Positions 10,786 through 21,367 of a stretch of 64,000 nucleotides of DNA are shown in pieces. The translations under genes were made by a program, and so were the position numbers. The notes under the pieces are model-generated. The model ran no database searches, was not told the origin of the DNA, and worked only from the letters and a program-made list of their open reading frames with translations. Origin of the DNA: Falciphora oryzae (taxonomy: Eukaryota; Ascomycota; Sordariomycetes; Magnaporthales; Magnaporthaceae); the NCBI GenBank assembly GCA_000733355.1, contig JNVV01000006.1, positions 292,556 through 356,555 on the forward strand, in the 5' to 3' direction. How positions within the stretch are numbered: the first letter of the stretch is position 1; every line of letters starts with the position of its first letter.

Positions 10786-11831
10786 CTTTTGTAACAGTAG
10801 CACACTCTATTTGACAGGGTCTGCCCCTTCCGAGAACAGATGAGCAAGAGCTGGGCGTTCGAGCTAGCCCTATACGTGTCGGGCTGTCTGAATACCAGGA
10901 CAAATAGGGGCGCTGGGGATCATGCGCGCCGTCTAGCACCATCACGGCTTCAGACGGAGACACCCTCGTGAACTATGTCAGTCGAACCCCGCCGCTCAAC
11001 GACTCCGCCTAGCAACTGGCTGGGAGCTTCTCGCCCCACTCAGCCTACACCTCGCCCCCTAGAGGTCTGCATCACGCTGCAGCGGCTACGGTTGAAATGA
11101 GAAGCAGGCATACTTCTAGCTACGGTGGGAGGAGAGTATGACTATGTGTTTGGCCTACTTTGTCCTTCACAGGGAACGGTCGATACAGGATGGGCACAAG
11201 GGATCATGGCTGCAGCAAACAGCGCAACGCATGAGTTCAGCTGATCAGAGGCGAACACATGGACGAATCAACAAGAAACAAGCATGTAAATTATTTGTAT
11301 TCCCCTTTTGGTTTTGGCGAGGCGGCTCTGGGACAAGATCATACGACATACATAACTACCATTATCCTACCTATCTGCCCGCCGAGAAAATAAAAAAAAA
11401 AAATAAAAAAAAACAAGAGAAGACTATAAAACGAAACAAGAAACAACAGAGACAGAAAAGCCTATCCGACAGGGCGGTGCAGACTGGATATAAACAGCGC
11501 ATGGAGTAAACACGTAGGACGATGATCGTGACCGCCACACGCACCGACGCCTATTTCCTGTCCCACCGTCACAAAACCAGGCCTCGCCTGCCCGACCGTA
11601 AGTAAACATGGTATAAGAGTACCGGGCTATATGGAATCATATGAGGCCGCGTACTTGAACAGACATCCTGACGATGCCCAGGATCCCCAACCACCCCCCG
11701 CCATGACCAAAATGTTCATCTAGGGACCACGACCGTCACATACCTCGGTCATCTCACAAAACAACCTCGCTTCATCTCCATCACCATCCCTTCCTCGCCG
11801 TATCCAAAAGGGGGGGCCGACGCACCAACTA
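10786..11831. other. convergent intergenic region SNF8 / Mpv17-like gene
   Basis: About 1.05 kb between convergent stop codons. No gene is supported. An A-rich, low-complexity patch lies at about 11390-11460. The rest probably carries the two 3' UTRs. Confidence 0.5.
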
Positions 11832-12695
11832 CTAGTACGGCGGGTTCGGTCCCATCGGGGGGTAGTCTTCGGGACGGCCCATGGAGCCTGGAGGGCCGCC
11901 CATGGAACCCGGGGGACCCATGGAGCCGGGACGCGGGCCCGGGCCCGAGTCGCCAAAGTGCTTCTTGCGCAGGGCTGCGAGGCGCTTCTTCTTGGTCATG
12001 GTGTTGATGTAGGTGCCAATGATGAAGGACACGAGGTTGAAGAAGGGCACCCAGGTCTGCTCGGGCAGGAACTTCTGGGCAAAGGCCAGGCAGACTGGTG
12101 ACGTGATCCACGAGACGCGCATGACCTTCCAGAAGCCGACGCGGACGGTGGCGCGGACCTGGTGGTAGGTGCGGGCGCCGGCGATGAGGGCCATGGCTAT
12201 CAGGTAGACCGAGTTCTGGATCGGGGCAACGATGAGGTTGCTGACGATGATCTGCATGATCTTGGCACGCAGGCTGGTCCGGTTCTTGAAGATCTTGTGG
12301 AGCAGCCAGATGAGGAAGTGGCCCATGGGCGCCGAGACGAGGGCGCCGTAGGCGGCCATCTTGGGGACGCGCGACGTGAAGTAGTTGCCGTGCTTGTTGC
12401 GGTCCTTGGCCAGCCACGAGGCCAACAGCTCCTGGGCGCCGGCGAGGGTGCCGGCCGTCAGCATCTTTGTGCGCAGCGGGTTCTCCTCGAGTTGCTTGAG
12501 GTAGGCGGCCAGGTAGCCCTTGGTGCCGGCCATCTCCTTGCCGCCCGTCAGCGCGGTGCCGATGGCGGCCGAGACGGGGTGCTTGCCGCTGGTGCCGGGC
12601 AGCGGCTTCATGCTGTCGGCGAGCCTGGTAGCGACATTGTCGGCGACCTGCGACACGCTCTGCTGGACCGTGTCCCGCTCGATCTTTAGAGACAT
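11832..12695 (-). CDS. Mpv17/PMP22-family integral membrane protein
   Basis: A single exon of 287 residues starting at the ATG 12695. The first 80 residues are polar. YLAAYLKQLEENPLRTKMLTAG marks the start of the Mpv17/PMP22 homology, followed by four hydrophobic segments. AYGALVSAPMGHFLIWLLHKIF corresponds to the family glycine-histidine motif, and VCLAFAQKFLPEQTWVPFFNLVSFIIGTY to the conserved C-terminal block. After TKKKRLAALRKKHFG comes a tail of repeated PGSMG units, absent from animal Mpv17. Members sit in peroxisomal or inner mitochondrial membranes and form channels or affect membrane permeability. Which organelle applies cannot be read from the sequence; the family form in filamentous fungi is often annotated as peroxisomal PMP22. 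Confidence 0.88.
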   Translation of the reverse strand: MSLKIERDTVQQSVSQVADNVATRLADSMKPLPGTSGKHPVSAAIGTALTGGKEMAGTKGYLAAYLKQLEENPLRTKMLTAGTLAGAQELLASWLAKDRNKHGNYFTSRVPKMAAYGALVSAPMGHFLIWLLHKIFKNRTSLRAKIMQIIVSNLIVAPIQNSVYLIAMALIAGARTYHQVRATVRVGFWKVMRVSWITSPVCLAFAQKFLPEQTWVPFFNLVSFIIGTYINTMTKKKRLAALRKKHFGDSGPGPRPGSMGPPGSMGGPPGSMGRPEDYPPMGPNPPY

Positions 12696-14990
12696 GGCGA
12701 CGGAATCGGGTCGCTTAGATCGGCATCTAAAGTGGCTCGCGTTCGTGGGGGTGTGCGGGCTTGTCTAGGCGTCTGTCTGGTGAAGCCGCAGATGAGCAGC
12801 GAGCGAGAGACGACCGACGACGACGACCACAAGATAGCTGGGGGTTCTTGCTTCTCAGCGGGGACGGGATGCCGCACGACGAGGCGACGACGAAAAAGAA
12901 AATAAACGAACGCGACCGAAGGCTTGCTAGGCTTAGGCTGGATGGAGCTATCGCGCGATGGTGGCTGCACAACAAGGCAAAATAAAATCGAATGCAAGAA
13001 ACAAAAAAAAAATCGGGGTGGTGGGCAGGCAGGTCAACGGGCCGTGTAGTGTAGTGTGCAGAGCGCAGGAGCGTGTGTGGTGTGTGGTGTGTGGTGGTGG
13101 TCTGGTGTCTGGTGCGGTGCTTGTCGGCCGCCCGGTGAAAGAGCCTGCCTGGGTGGTTGGGGTTCCAATCGAGGTCCGGCCTGCGCGGGTGCTGCGCGAG
13201 CTGGGGAACTCGGCCAATGGTTTGTTTACCCGACCCCATTTTTGGCCCGAGGCCTGCTTTGCTTGATCTGGTTACGGCGACAACCACCCACACCAATTGA
13301 GCCCCCGAACCCACCACAACATGCACAAGAGCAGGGCAGGACCCACCAGTGGCCGTCAAAGCTAATTCGCGGTTCATCCATTGCACCGAGGACAGCAGAG
13401 AGGAGTAATAGCAGAGGAAACACGACACCTACGTACGGTATTCGGTATTATCGTTTATTATTCCGTGCAATAGAAAATCACAGAAACCAGTCGCCGCCTC
13501 GTTTTTTTTTTTTTTTTTTTTTCCACGACGTTCCAGCTGTGTGGTACGTACCGAAGGCGAAAGAGAAAGAAGAGAAGAACCAAAGAAAATAAAGCCGAAC
13601 CAATCCATCCCCTCCACTCTCCCAGCCCGCGCGATCGATCCATTTCCAGCTTCGGGGCCTGTGTTGCGCGATTGAGATAGGGCCCAGCCCCCAGCACCAA
13701 CCGGGCGGTGGGGCCAGACGCAAAGGCGCGATCCAATTGCTTCCGTCCCTGGCCCAGGCTAGGTGCATGCTGCGCCGACACCCAACGTTACCCTGGGGAA
13801 GTCCTGCCTGTGGGCCGCCGTGCTGCCGCGCCCTGCCGTGCTGATTGGCCAGCTGCAGGGCAGTCGACGTCAAGCTTGGCCCAGCCGTCATCTCCCTGTT
13901 CATGCTCCATTTCCTTGTGCCGATTTTCATGCTGTCCTTCCAGAATCAGGAGCACGCCGAGCTGCGATATGCACACCTTTTTGCCGTGTACACGTATGCG
14001 TGCTACCTAGGTCTAGTCACCTAGCCTAGCATATCGATGTTGCACATGTTATACCTCCCTGCCTGCTCCCACCGGCCGGGCCACCGTCGTCGGCTGCCTC
14101 TCCCTCTCGCCCCTGTCTCCCGACCCATCCCGACCCTGTTGTCGCCCCGACCAAGCGCTCCTCGCCAGGCTCTCCCTTCTCCGCTGCCATCAACGCCATC
14201 GCCGCCAAGAGATATCCTCTGCATGTTCCATATCGATCCCTCGCCATCCCCAGGGCCCTTGACCTTGCCAAGCATCTTCCGATGGATGCCCAAGTGCAGG
14301 CCAGAAGTGCGGGGTGGTGCAGAGGGGCAAGCATTCCTCGGATGAATTGAATTGTCCTCCTCCCGCTTCAACGTCCCCATCATTGCTTCTCCTCGCCCGT
14401 GTTTATTTGCCTTTCTGCTGATTGGGTTGCCATAATGGCACATGGCGCTGCGTGTTTGCGATGAGGCTCCGCGAAGGGGAAATTCGACGGCGACGTGATG
14501 CAGAGAAACGAGGCCATGTGCGAGCACTACACTGGCCGGACTCCTCAACGCATGAGAGCCGGAACGGTTGTTCGTGGCGTAGTCAAGGCACCCCGTCTCT
14601 ACCTGTCAAGTGCCTACCTATTCCTATACATGTGACCAAGACTTGACTTCTGACGGAAATCTGAGGATAGCGTGATGATGCCCAGGGTGAACACACAAAA
14701 TGGAATGAAATACAAACAATAATAAAAAATAAAAAAATCAACAAGAGGCGAAATGTGCGGCCGAGGTCGCCCCGTGCTGTTTCGTCCATTCTCTTTCCGG
14801 AGCTGACTCCATCTGTCCAAGACGAACCGCAACCAAGCGAGCAAGACACGTCCTGTCGGCCAAGACCTCTACTCTATCAACAAGACACCGAAACACAACA
14901 GCTACTCCACCTCAAGAACATATACGACACAGTCACAGGTGGACACAACCACCGCCACGTCCCCCTGCCAAGCCGTTCTGGCCATCCACC
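12696..14990. other. intergenic region upstream of the Mpv17-like gene and of the Cys-rich gene
   Basis: About 2.3 kb between two divergent genes with no supported coding region. It holds a TGTGTGG-type simple repeat near 13069-13110 and a poly-T run at 13502-13522. ACCTAGGT-like short palindromes occur near 14005-14030. The overlapping short frames on both strands are proline/serine-rich and look spurious. Confidence 0.5.
13502..13522 (+). repeat. poly-T run (21 nt)
   Basis: An uninterrupted T run in the intergenic region. Confidence 0.9.
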
Positions 14991-16711
14991 ATGGCAGCTC
15001 TATCGAGTCCCGATGGGGATGACGGGTCCATGACGAGACATCGGGCCGGCCCCCACCATCGCCCCGACGCCTTGGAGCCTCACCCGCCCGGTGACATGGC
15101 TGTCATCAGCACGCCCTTGGCGGTAGCAGCTAGGCCTCTCCCCACCCCGCCCGTGGGACAGCATTTTGGTCCCAATATCTCAATCATCACACCCTCTCGG
15201 CCGCCTCCGCCACCACCTCCTTCAAGGACCATACCTCGCCCTGGCCTCACCGCCTCCTCCTCAGGCCGCAGGGTTGCGTCGAGGCGGTCCCACGAATGCA
15301 CCCACTCCATCCTTGTCCGCATGTACAGTCGCCACCACACCTGCGAATCCTGCAGCAGACTGCCGCCCGAGGGCTACGTCTTTCGCTGCGCACAGGACCG
15401 CGAGCTGATCCTGGCCGACCTCGTACGCCACAATGAGCACTTTCCCTTTGACCAGCTCGGCCGCCGGCTGGCCGCCCTCGTCAAGCCGACCAAGCGCGGG
15501 GCCGAGCTGCGGGCCGCCGGCGCCACTAGGGACGCTGTCCTCGAGGAGATGACGGCGACGGAGGCTGCCTCTTATACCGAGCCGCAGATCGAGGAGCTGG
15601 TCGCCCAGCGGAGACATGCGCTCCGCACCGCCAAGGAGGACACCTTTCGGGCCCTCTTCCCCTACTCCACCGCGGTCCTACGCAGCGGCATCCAGACCGT
15701 GATCGACGCCTCCTTAGGCGAGGCGCCGTGGGTTCCGCGGGAGCGAGACGAGTGCCAGCTCAGGGTCTGCCGACAGTGTCGCCCCTATTACTCCGAGAGG
15801 TGTTTTCTGAGCTTGGGCGGCATCGCCAGCGGTGACGTGCCGCCTACGGCCGCGCTGGGATTCGGCTTCCACGTCGACGACCGCAGGCCCGTTGTCGACG
15901 CGGCGGTAGCTAGGCATCTCGGCCTTCGCAATGTCTCTGAGGTGCGCTTTAGCGTCGTGTATCGCGAATTTGATACCCTTGTCCCATGTCATACCAGGGG
16001 GTTGACTGAGCTAACTGCTCCACACACACACACACACACACACTCACGCACACACAACGCACAAAAGCAGGATATTGACTGCTGCCGTGGCCTGTCGGCG
16101 CCGCCTCCGTTCGATCTAATGGAGCTGATCGAGGCACACCTTGGCGGCGCTGATGACTCGCAGGAACCCGTAAACAAAAGCAAGTCTCCGCCCCCGTCGC
16201 TCGACGGCAGCCGTAAAGCAAAGCCCCGGTCGGAGTGCTGTCGAGGTGGGCAATGGTGACACAGCGAATACGCCCGCATCTCCATCCTGCACACACCTTG
16301 CTTGTTGTGCTGCCGCGGGGGGGTACCCAACAGCACGTCACCCCACCTCTCCGACGCCGACGAGCTGGCCTGCGTGCCAACTCAGCTTTGCCACTCTGGA
16401 CGACTCGTTCCGTCCGAGAGTCGTTTGACCGTGCATGTCGGACCACGCTACCTCGACCAGACGAGGAGGAACCGGTGGTCTTTGCGGTGGATACAGAGGC
16501 CTTGCCAGTTGCTGCCAACTCGGCCGTCGAGCCCGTCGGGTCACACCCACGGCTCAGCCACGAACTTACACCCAGGACAGCGATTGAGCAGCAAAAGGAC
16601 GTGGATGGCGTCTTTGGAGCGGGACCGCTTGTCGTGCCCGGTGGGATCGCGGTAACCGAGGAGGGCGTCGAGATGGGCACTGCAGACGTGGCTACCACAA
16701 ACGTGGGATGA
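14991..16711 (+). CDS. conserved-looking fungal protein of unknown function with Cys pairs
   Basis: Proposed exons are 14991-15941, 16071-16245 and 16386-16711, about 483 residues. Intron 1 (GTGCGC, CTAAC branch, GCAG) contains a CA microsatellite. Intron 2 (GTGGGC ... CTCAG) is chosen because it restores an open frame to the stop at 16711; it is less certain. The N-terminal 100 residues are proline-rich with a run of seven prolines. A core follows with possible metal-binding pairs: ECTHS, HTCESCSRLPPEGYVFRC, and later CRQCRPYYSERCFLSLGG with PPTAALGFGFH. The C-terminal part (RESFDRACRTTLPRPDEE) is polar. The layout of a CxxC near the start, a second CxxC before a YxxR motif and a GFGFH block resembles uncharacterised proteins of filamentous ascomycetes. 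No membrane segment or signal peptide is seen. The function is unknown. Confidence 0.72.
16021..16043 (+). repeat. CA dinucleotide microsatellite in an intron
   Basis: About eleven CA units lie just after the CTAAC branch site of intron 1 of the Cys-rich gene, between branch point and acceptor. Confidence 0.9.
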
Positions 16712-17132
16712 GCCAGTTCAGGGTCTCGCCCGAATAGACCGTGGATGTTGAAAACTGGGGAAGTGGAATAACTTGTCTGAGCGGGCTCAAGGCCCTCTTT
16801 TGACCAGAGTATCTGACAGGGCTTGTACGCCCTCCGTCACCCTGCACGGATACGGAAACGGAAAAGAGAAAAAGGGTTGGGTGGGGAAGAGCATGAAAGG
16901 GGATAAACCGAGAGTTAAATACGAGAAGAAGCCAAGCAACAACCGACCATCACAGGCTGGGCACAGAAACCCACCCACAAAGACGTCCTCGTAATGAGTG
17001 AGTCGAGATAGGTTGCTGGAGATGCCTATCCGGATTTACAGCATGCCAGTTGTTCAGTGTGGGGTTGTAAGTGAAGTAAGTAGTATTCAGATAGGCCCCC
17101 GTGCCCAAGAGGCCTCGGGCGGGTGGGGATGT
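16712..17132. other. convergent intergenic region
   Basis: 421 bases between convergent stop codons. It is probably 3' UTR sequence. No feature is recognised. Confidence 0.5.
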
Positions 17133-17723
17133 CTAATCCAGGTCCATCTTTGTCCAGTTGGGGTCGTCTCGAGGCCGCCACGGTTTGATTCCCAACGGGT
17201 TCTTCAGACGGCCCTGCCTGGCTCGTTCCATGATCTTGACTGTTGTCTCGTCGTTCATTGCTGCCTTGAACTCCTTGACGTCCCCCATTCCCTTGCTGAC
17301 CGACTGCTGCAGGGACGCAAAGAGCTCCTCGGCTGGCGAGGCCACGACGTGGCATGTGTTAGACAGAAGCAGACCTTGAAAACCGGCGAATAATCGGCAA
17401 CCATGCCCGAGGAGCGAAACACATGAACCAGGCTGTGCTTACGGGTCTCGTGGGAGTGCGACTCCGCAGCGGGCTCTATCATACGCGGAACCGTTGACCG
17501 GAGCTTTCGGAGCTGCGGTGTTGTGCATGTCGGTCGGTCAGCGGTGAGAGGGCAGGCGGCTCGGTCAGGTAGTCAGTTGGGCAGATATGCGGCTTGCCTT
17601 GACGTGCAGCTCGTGGAGGTGCTTGAGGCTTGCCTCGTAGCGCGCCTCGTCCCACTTATCGTCCCCAGCGGGCGTTGGGACCAGAGCGGTGTTCTCACCC
17701 GGGACCTGGCGGTTGGATGCCAT
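17133..17723 (-). CDS. small three-exon protein of unknown function
   Basis: Minus-strand exons 17723-17598, 17512-17443 and 17332-17133 sum to exactly 132 codons, 131 residues. The start ATG at 17723 opens MASNRQVPGENTALVP. A helical region follows with DEARYEASLKHLHELHVK joined to LRKLRSTVPRMIEP, then EELFASLQQSVSKGMGDVKE and a basic C-terminus NPLGIKPWRPRDDPNW. Intron 2 is canonical (GTAAGC, CTAAC branch, CCAG). Intron 1 most likely uses a GC donor, AAG|GCAAGC, with a CTGAC branch and GCAG; a GT alternative three codons earlier (CAC|GTCAAG) also keeps the frame but fits the consensus poorly. The protein is small, soluble and probably helical. I do not recognise a characterised family. Confidence 0.68.
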
Positions 17724-18087
17724 CGCTCTGCTCGGTGGAATGCTGGTTAGGGAGGTGTCTGTCAGGGCACCTATCCAAGCACGGTACTTTAGCGTCCAGC
17801 GCCGGGCGGTGTCGGAACGGGGCCAGTTCGGCAGTTTGGACAAGCGGAGGGAAGGGGGTGTCCATCCGGGCGGAGCAAGCCACTACCAAAATGAAAGGGG
17901 CGTACCACACGCAAACACATCCACCACTCTGCTCGGTACGCTGTCTATCTCTCACTCCCCCTCCGCGCACAGATACCTATCTTCTCACACTCTCCTTCAC
18001 GGGCCAGGCCGGCCAGCAACCAAGAGGTACGTATGCACTGGACGGGGAGAAACAAACCGGCGCACTGGATACGTAAAATCAAACTAT

Positions 18088-18110
18088 AAAAAAAAAAAAA
18101 AAAAAAAAAA
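18088..18110 (+). repeat. poly-A run (23 nt)
   Basis: An uninterrupted A run in the intergenic region, reading as T on the strand of the small gene at 17.1-17.7 kb. Confidence 0.9.
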
Positions 18111-19643
18111 TAGAAAAGTGGGGTGACGTGGGGACCCAGACCCGCGCCAGACGTGTGTGCTGTGAATCGCAGCCGGGGTCACCCACCGATGCAAGGGGGA
18201 TGCCAAGGCACGAAAGCCGGCCGTTGGGTGTCGAGAGTTGAGAGTCTGAAAAGATGGGCCGAAGTTTGAACCGGTGCCGGCGGCGGTGGCGGCGAGTCAA
18301 TCCAGGCCGCGTGCAAACCCACCCTTGGGAGGGCGAGCAAGCAAGTCATCAGTCCCTCGAGCGGGAAGTGGGCTGCTGGGCAGGTCTGCGCCCATCAGGT
18401 CGGTCCAGTTGCCTTCGCCTGCGTGCGCTGCTCCAAGCTTCCAAGCTAAAGCTGCCGCCAGTGGTGGGAATGCATGGCTCGTGCCCCCCCTCCTCCTCGC
18501 GGCGACCAGGGGGCCTCCATGTCCCCTCCACCCCAACTGATACGAAGCAACCTGCCGCCAAGCCCGCCACAAGCTCCCTCGCAGCACGTCCCAAAGCGGC
18601 CCACCTGCAGCCTGCGCTGTGCTGCTAGTTGCGGTTGCCCACCCGGGCGGATGTTCCGGCGTGCTTGGACGTGGGCTGTTGCGGCAGGTTCAACGTGACT
18701 GATTGATTGTGATCGAAGACTTAGATTTCCAGCTAACAGTAGATCATCTGCACCGAACGGGCGACTGCTGGAATATATTTCCGGTCGACCTATCCAGGGC
18801 GCGCCGCAAGCACGCAAGTTACGAGGGACAAGGTGAACGATGCAAAAATAGGTACCGCCCAATTACCACAGTTCCAAATCAAGAAAAAGACGCGTCCAGG
18901 GAACAAACGGGGAAGAGCGCCGAAGCAGGGAAGCGGAGAAGCACCTGCACGTCTGTTAGGGGTAGAGTCAACCTCACATGTTTTCGTGTCCACCGCTTGC
19001 GTCGAAAGCCTGGCTAGGTCGAGAACAGCTCAGGGAGCATCTGACTTAGCAATTGGTCCAGTCGTTGGCAACCCGTCACAATCTTTTAGTGGCAAAAAAG
19101 CCTCAGGCGGACGAGAGAGCACAACGGGCCCCGGACACCATCCGTGCTGGCCACCTGCCACGACCGCCGAAGGATTGAATCTTGAGAGGAAGGAGTGGGT
19201 GACAATCTGCGCGTGCTAGGGTGACGGCTAGGTGGAGATCAATGACGCTTGCGACGGACCAGAGGGGAGAATGGAAAGGAGAGAAGAAGATAATAAAGAA
19301 AAAAAAAAAATAGACCTTGATGATCGAACCTAGAAACAACCCACAAACGGGCAGCGAGACGGACAGGTACGCCCCATCGTCTGCCTTCGGCCGCCGTATA
19401 GTTGGACCACTGCAATAGCTGATCCCGTCTTCTCTGATTTTCGTGCCGACCTGGAAGCTACCATATCTACGGATACCTACTTACCCCTCTGCCTGACTCT
19501 GCATCGACAGGTTGGAGCTTACGAAGTACCAAGCACCAAGGAGTCGACACACACAGATCGAGCCCAGTTAGTGCCTACGCCGGGTTATCGCTGCGTCCTA
19601 CGCCAGACAGGGCTCAAAGATCCTGGGCGCCATTTGTCCCTTC

Positions 19644-19668
19644 TTTTTTTTTTTTTTTTTTTTTTTTT
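19644..19668 (+). repeat. poly-T run (25 nt)
   Basis: An uninterrupted T run in the ATG-free stretch upstream of the FAR1-domain gene. Confidence 0.9.
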
Positions 19669-20323
19669 GGGTTGGCGTGTCGGGGACGGGGAGGCGGTGC
19701 AGTTTGATTGATCCCACTTCGCAGCGGGCCATTCCATCATCATTCATTCCATTCCATCGTCAGCGTCGACCTTGCTCAGCCGGATCAACTCTCGGCACCC
19801 AGTTTTCTGCTCCCTGCAGCCTGCTCCACCCTGCTCCGACCAGACCCGCCACGCCATCCACCGTCGACCAGTGCCGTCCGCCCAGTTCTCTACCTCGCTG
19901 GGCCGGTACCTGATCTATTTCATCAACCTGCCTCCAAATTCTCCAACTCGCACTTTGCCAACCTCCCACCGCACCCCAGGTACAACCGACGATCTAGCAC
20001 GCCCCAGCAGCTGCCCGCCTGACGTGCCCGCAGGACTAAGCAATTCGGCATCCAATTCATCGAGTGGGAGCCATCGCCATCCATTCTGCACACGGCCCCC
20101 GCAGCACAGCAGAGCACAGCGAAAAAGAAAAAAAAAATAGCCCGTCGCCAGCCCTGGAGCAACCTTCCCGCTTCCGCCGAGATACCAGAGGTAACCTACA
20201 CAACGCCGGACCACCGCCACATCGGTCGCCAGTCTGCCGGTCCATCCGCCGACCGACCGCCGTCGAGGTAGCCACTCGACCTTTTTTATTTTCGACCCCA
20301 GTTCCCCAGCAACAGCAACTTCT

Positions 20324-21367
20324 TTGGAAGTTGCTGTCGCTGCGGCCAACAACGGCACCACGGATCGCGTAATCTTCTACTCGACGGCGGCGCCTCCGTC
20401 ACCCGCTCCATCGACTTCAGGCCACATCCCGACCCCGCCACAGCTTGGTCAACAACCCACCCTGCAAGACCCGAACCTCGCCGTCGCCCCTCCCGTCGGC
20501 GCACCCTTGGGCTCGTCCGCCGCCTCGCAGCAACCCATCGCCAGCTGGAGTGCGCCCCCCGCGCCCGCGCCCGTACCCGTACCGGCGCCCTCGGTCACGC
20601 CCTCTGTCACCCCCGCGGCCAAGACACGCGGTCCCAACCAGACCCCGACCGCGGCAAGATCCATGCCTCAGTCACCCGCACCCACCCTCCTGCCGCCGCC
20701 CGAGGGCATCTATAGATCCTTTGAGGATCTGCTCACTACCGTTCAGCAGTTCGCCAAGGAGCAGGGTTATGGCGTCGTGAAGCTACGCGCCTCAAACTAC
20801 CGCGATGGGAAACCGACCCGCTACGATCTCGTGTGTGACCGCGGCGGCGTCAAGTACTCGAGCACCGCCAAGAAGCGAAACCCATCGACGCGCAAAGTCG
20901 ATTGTCCCTGGCGCGCAAAGGCCGTCTGTGAGGTCCAACTGAGCAATCAATGGCGCTTCGCCGTCCAGGAGCAGAGGCATAACCACGAGCCGCGCCTTCC
21001 CGCCGTGCCCCCAGGCCAAGAGAACACGCCGCTTGCCCAGACAATGCGAACCCTGATGAACAAGATCGATCGGCTGAGCCACGACGTCACCCATGGCTTC
21101 AGTCACCTGGAGACTCGCATCGATGGCCTCGAGAAACGCCTCGAGGCCATGGAGCAGAGCCAGAACAGCCGCAACATCATGAACGCCATGGCCAACCCGC
21201 CCTTGGATAGTCGCCTAACCAACATGGACACCAGTCGCATGAGCAACATGGACGCCAGGGTCGGTGCCATGGAGCGCGCCGACATGATGAACCGCGCAAA
21301 CGGCATGGACCACATGGCCGGCATGGACGACGTGGAAGCCAGACTACTTTCAACCTCGGTCATGTAG
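20324..21367 (+). CDS. FAR1-type (WRKY-GCM1 fold) DNA-binding domain protein
   Basis: The frame is open from 20195 to the TAG at 21365-21367. The domain spans SFEDLLTTVQQFAKEQGYGV, NYRDGKPTRYDLVCDRGG, KVDCPWRAKAV and RHNHEPRLP: the Cys-Cys-His-His pattern of FAR1/WRKY-GCM1 zinc domains, related to transposase-derived DNA-binding modules. A coiled coil (LMNKIDRLSHDVTHGFSHLE) follows, then a methionine-rich tail. The first in-frame ATG is at 20663, just before the domain, which would give 234 residues. The preceding stretch encodes DRVIFYSTAAPPSPAP and a Pro/Ala-rich arm with GC-rich third positions, so it looks coding. The true start is therefore unresolved: an upstream exon joined by a long intron (for example the ATG at 19320 with GTACGC, acceptor before 20302), a near-cognate codon, or the ATG at 20663. 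It is probably a nuclear regulator. Confidence 0.75.
   Translation: MEVAVAAANNGTTDRVIFYSTAAPPSPAPSTSGHIPTPPQLGQQPTLQDPNLAVAPPVGAPLGSSAASQQPIASWSAPPAPAPVPVPAPSVTPSVTPAAKTRGPNQTPTAARSMPQSPAPTLLPPPEGIYRSFEDLLTTVQQFAKEQGYGVVKLRASNYRDGKPTRYDLVCDRGGVKYSSTAKKRNPSTRKVDCPWRAKAVCEVQLSNQWRFAVQEQRHNHEPRLPAVPPGQENTPLAQTMRTLMNKIDRLSHDVTHGFSHLETRIDGLEKRLEAMEQSQNSRNIMNAMANPPLDSRLTNMDTSRMSNMDARVGAMERADMMNRANGMDHMAGMDDVEARLLSTSVM

Larger units (their letters stand above)
17724..20194. other. intergenic region upstream of the FAR1-domain gene
   Basis: About 2.5 kb without a supported gene. It holds a poly-A run (18088-18110), a poly-T run (19644-19668), and from 19323 onward a stretch with no ATG on the plus strand that continues to 20662. 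The last kilobase is C-rich and is probably the promoter and leader of the FAR1-domain gene. Confidence 0.45.

Noticed and set aside
12727..13428. A 233-codon minus-strand frame upstream of the Mpv17-like gene
   Set aside because: It lies in the promoter/leader region, crosses simple TGTG-type repeats, and has no recognisable protein pattern.
16021..16043. The CA repeat as coding (His-Thr repeat) in the Cys-rich protein
   Set aside because: It lies between a CTAAC branch and an AG acceptor and is better explained as intron; the flanking exons join in frame without it.
19315..19335. A tRNA B-box-like GGTTCGATC on the minus strand
   Set aside because: No matching A box or cloverleaf arms were found around it.
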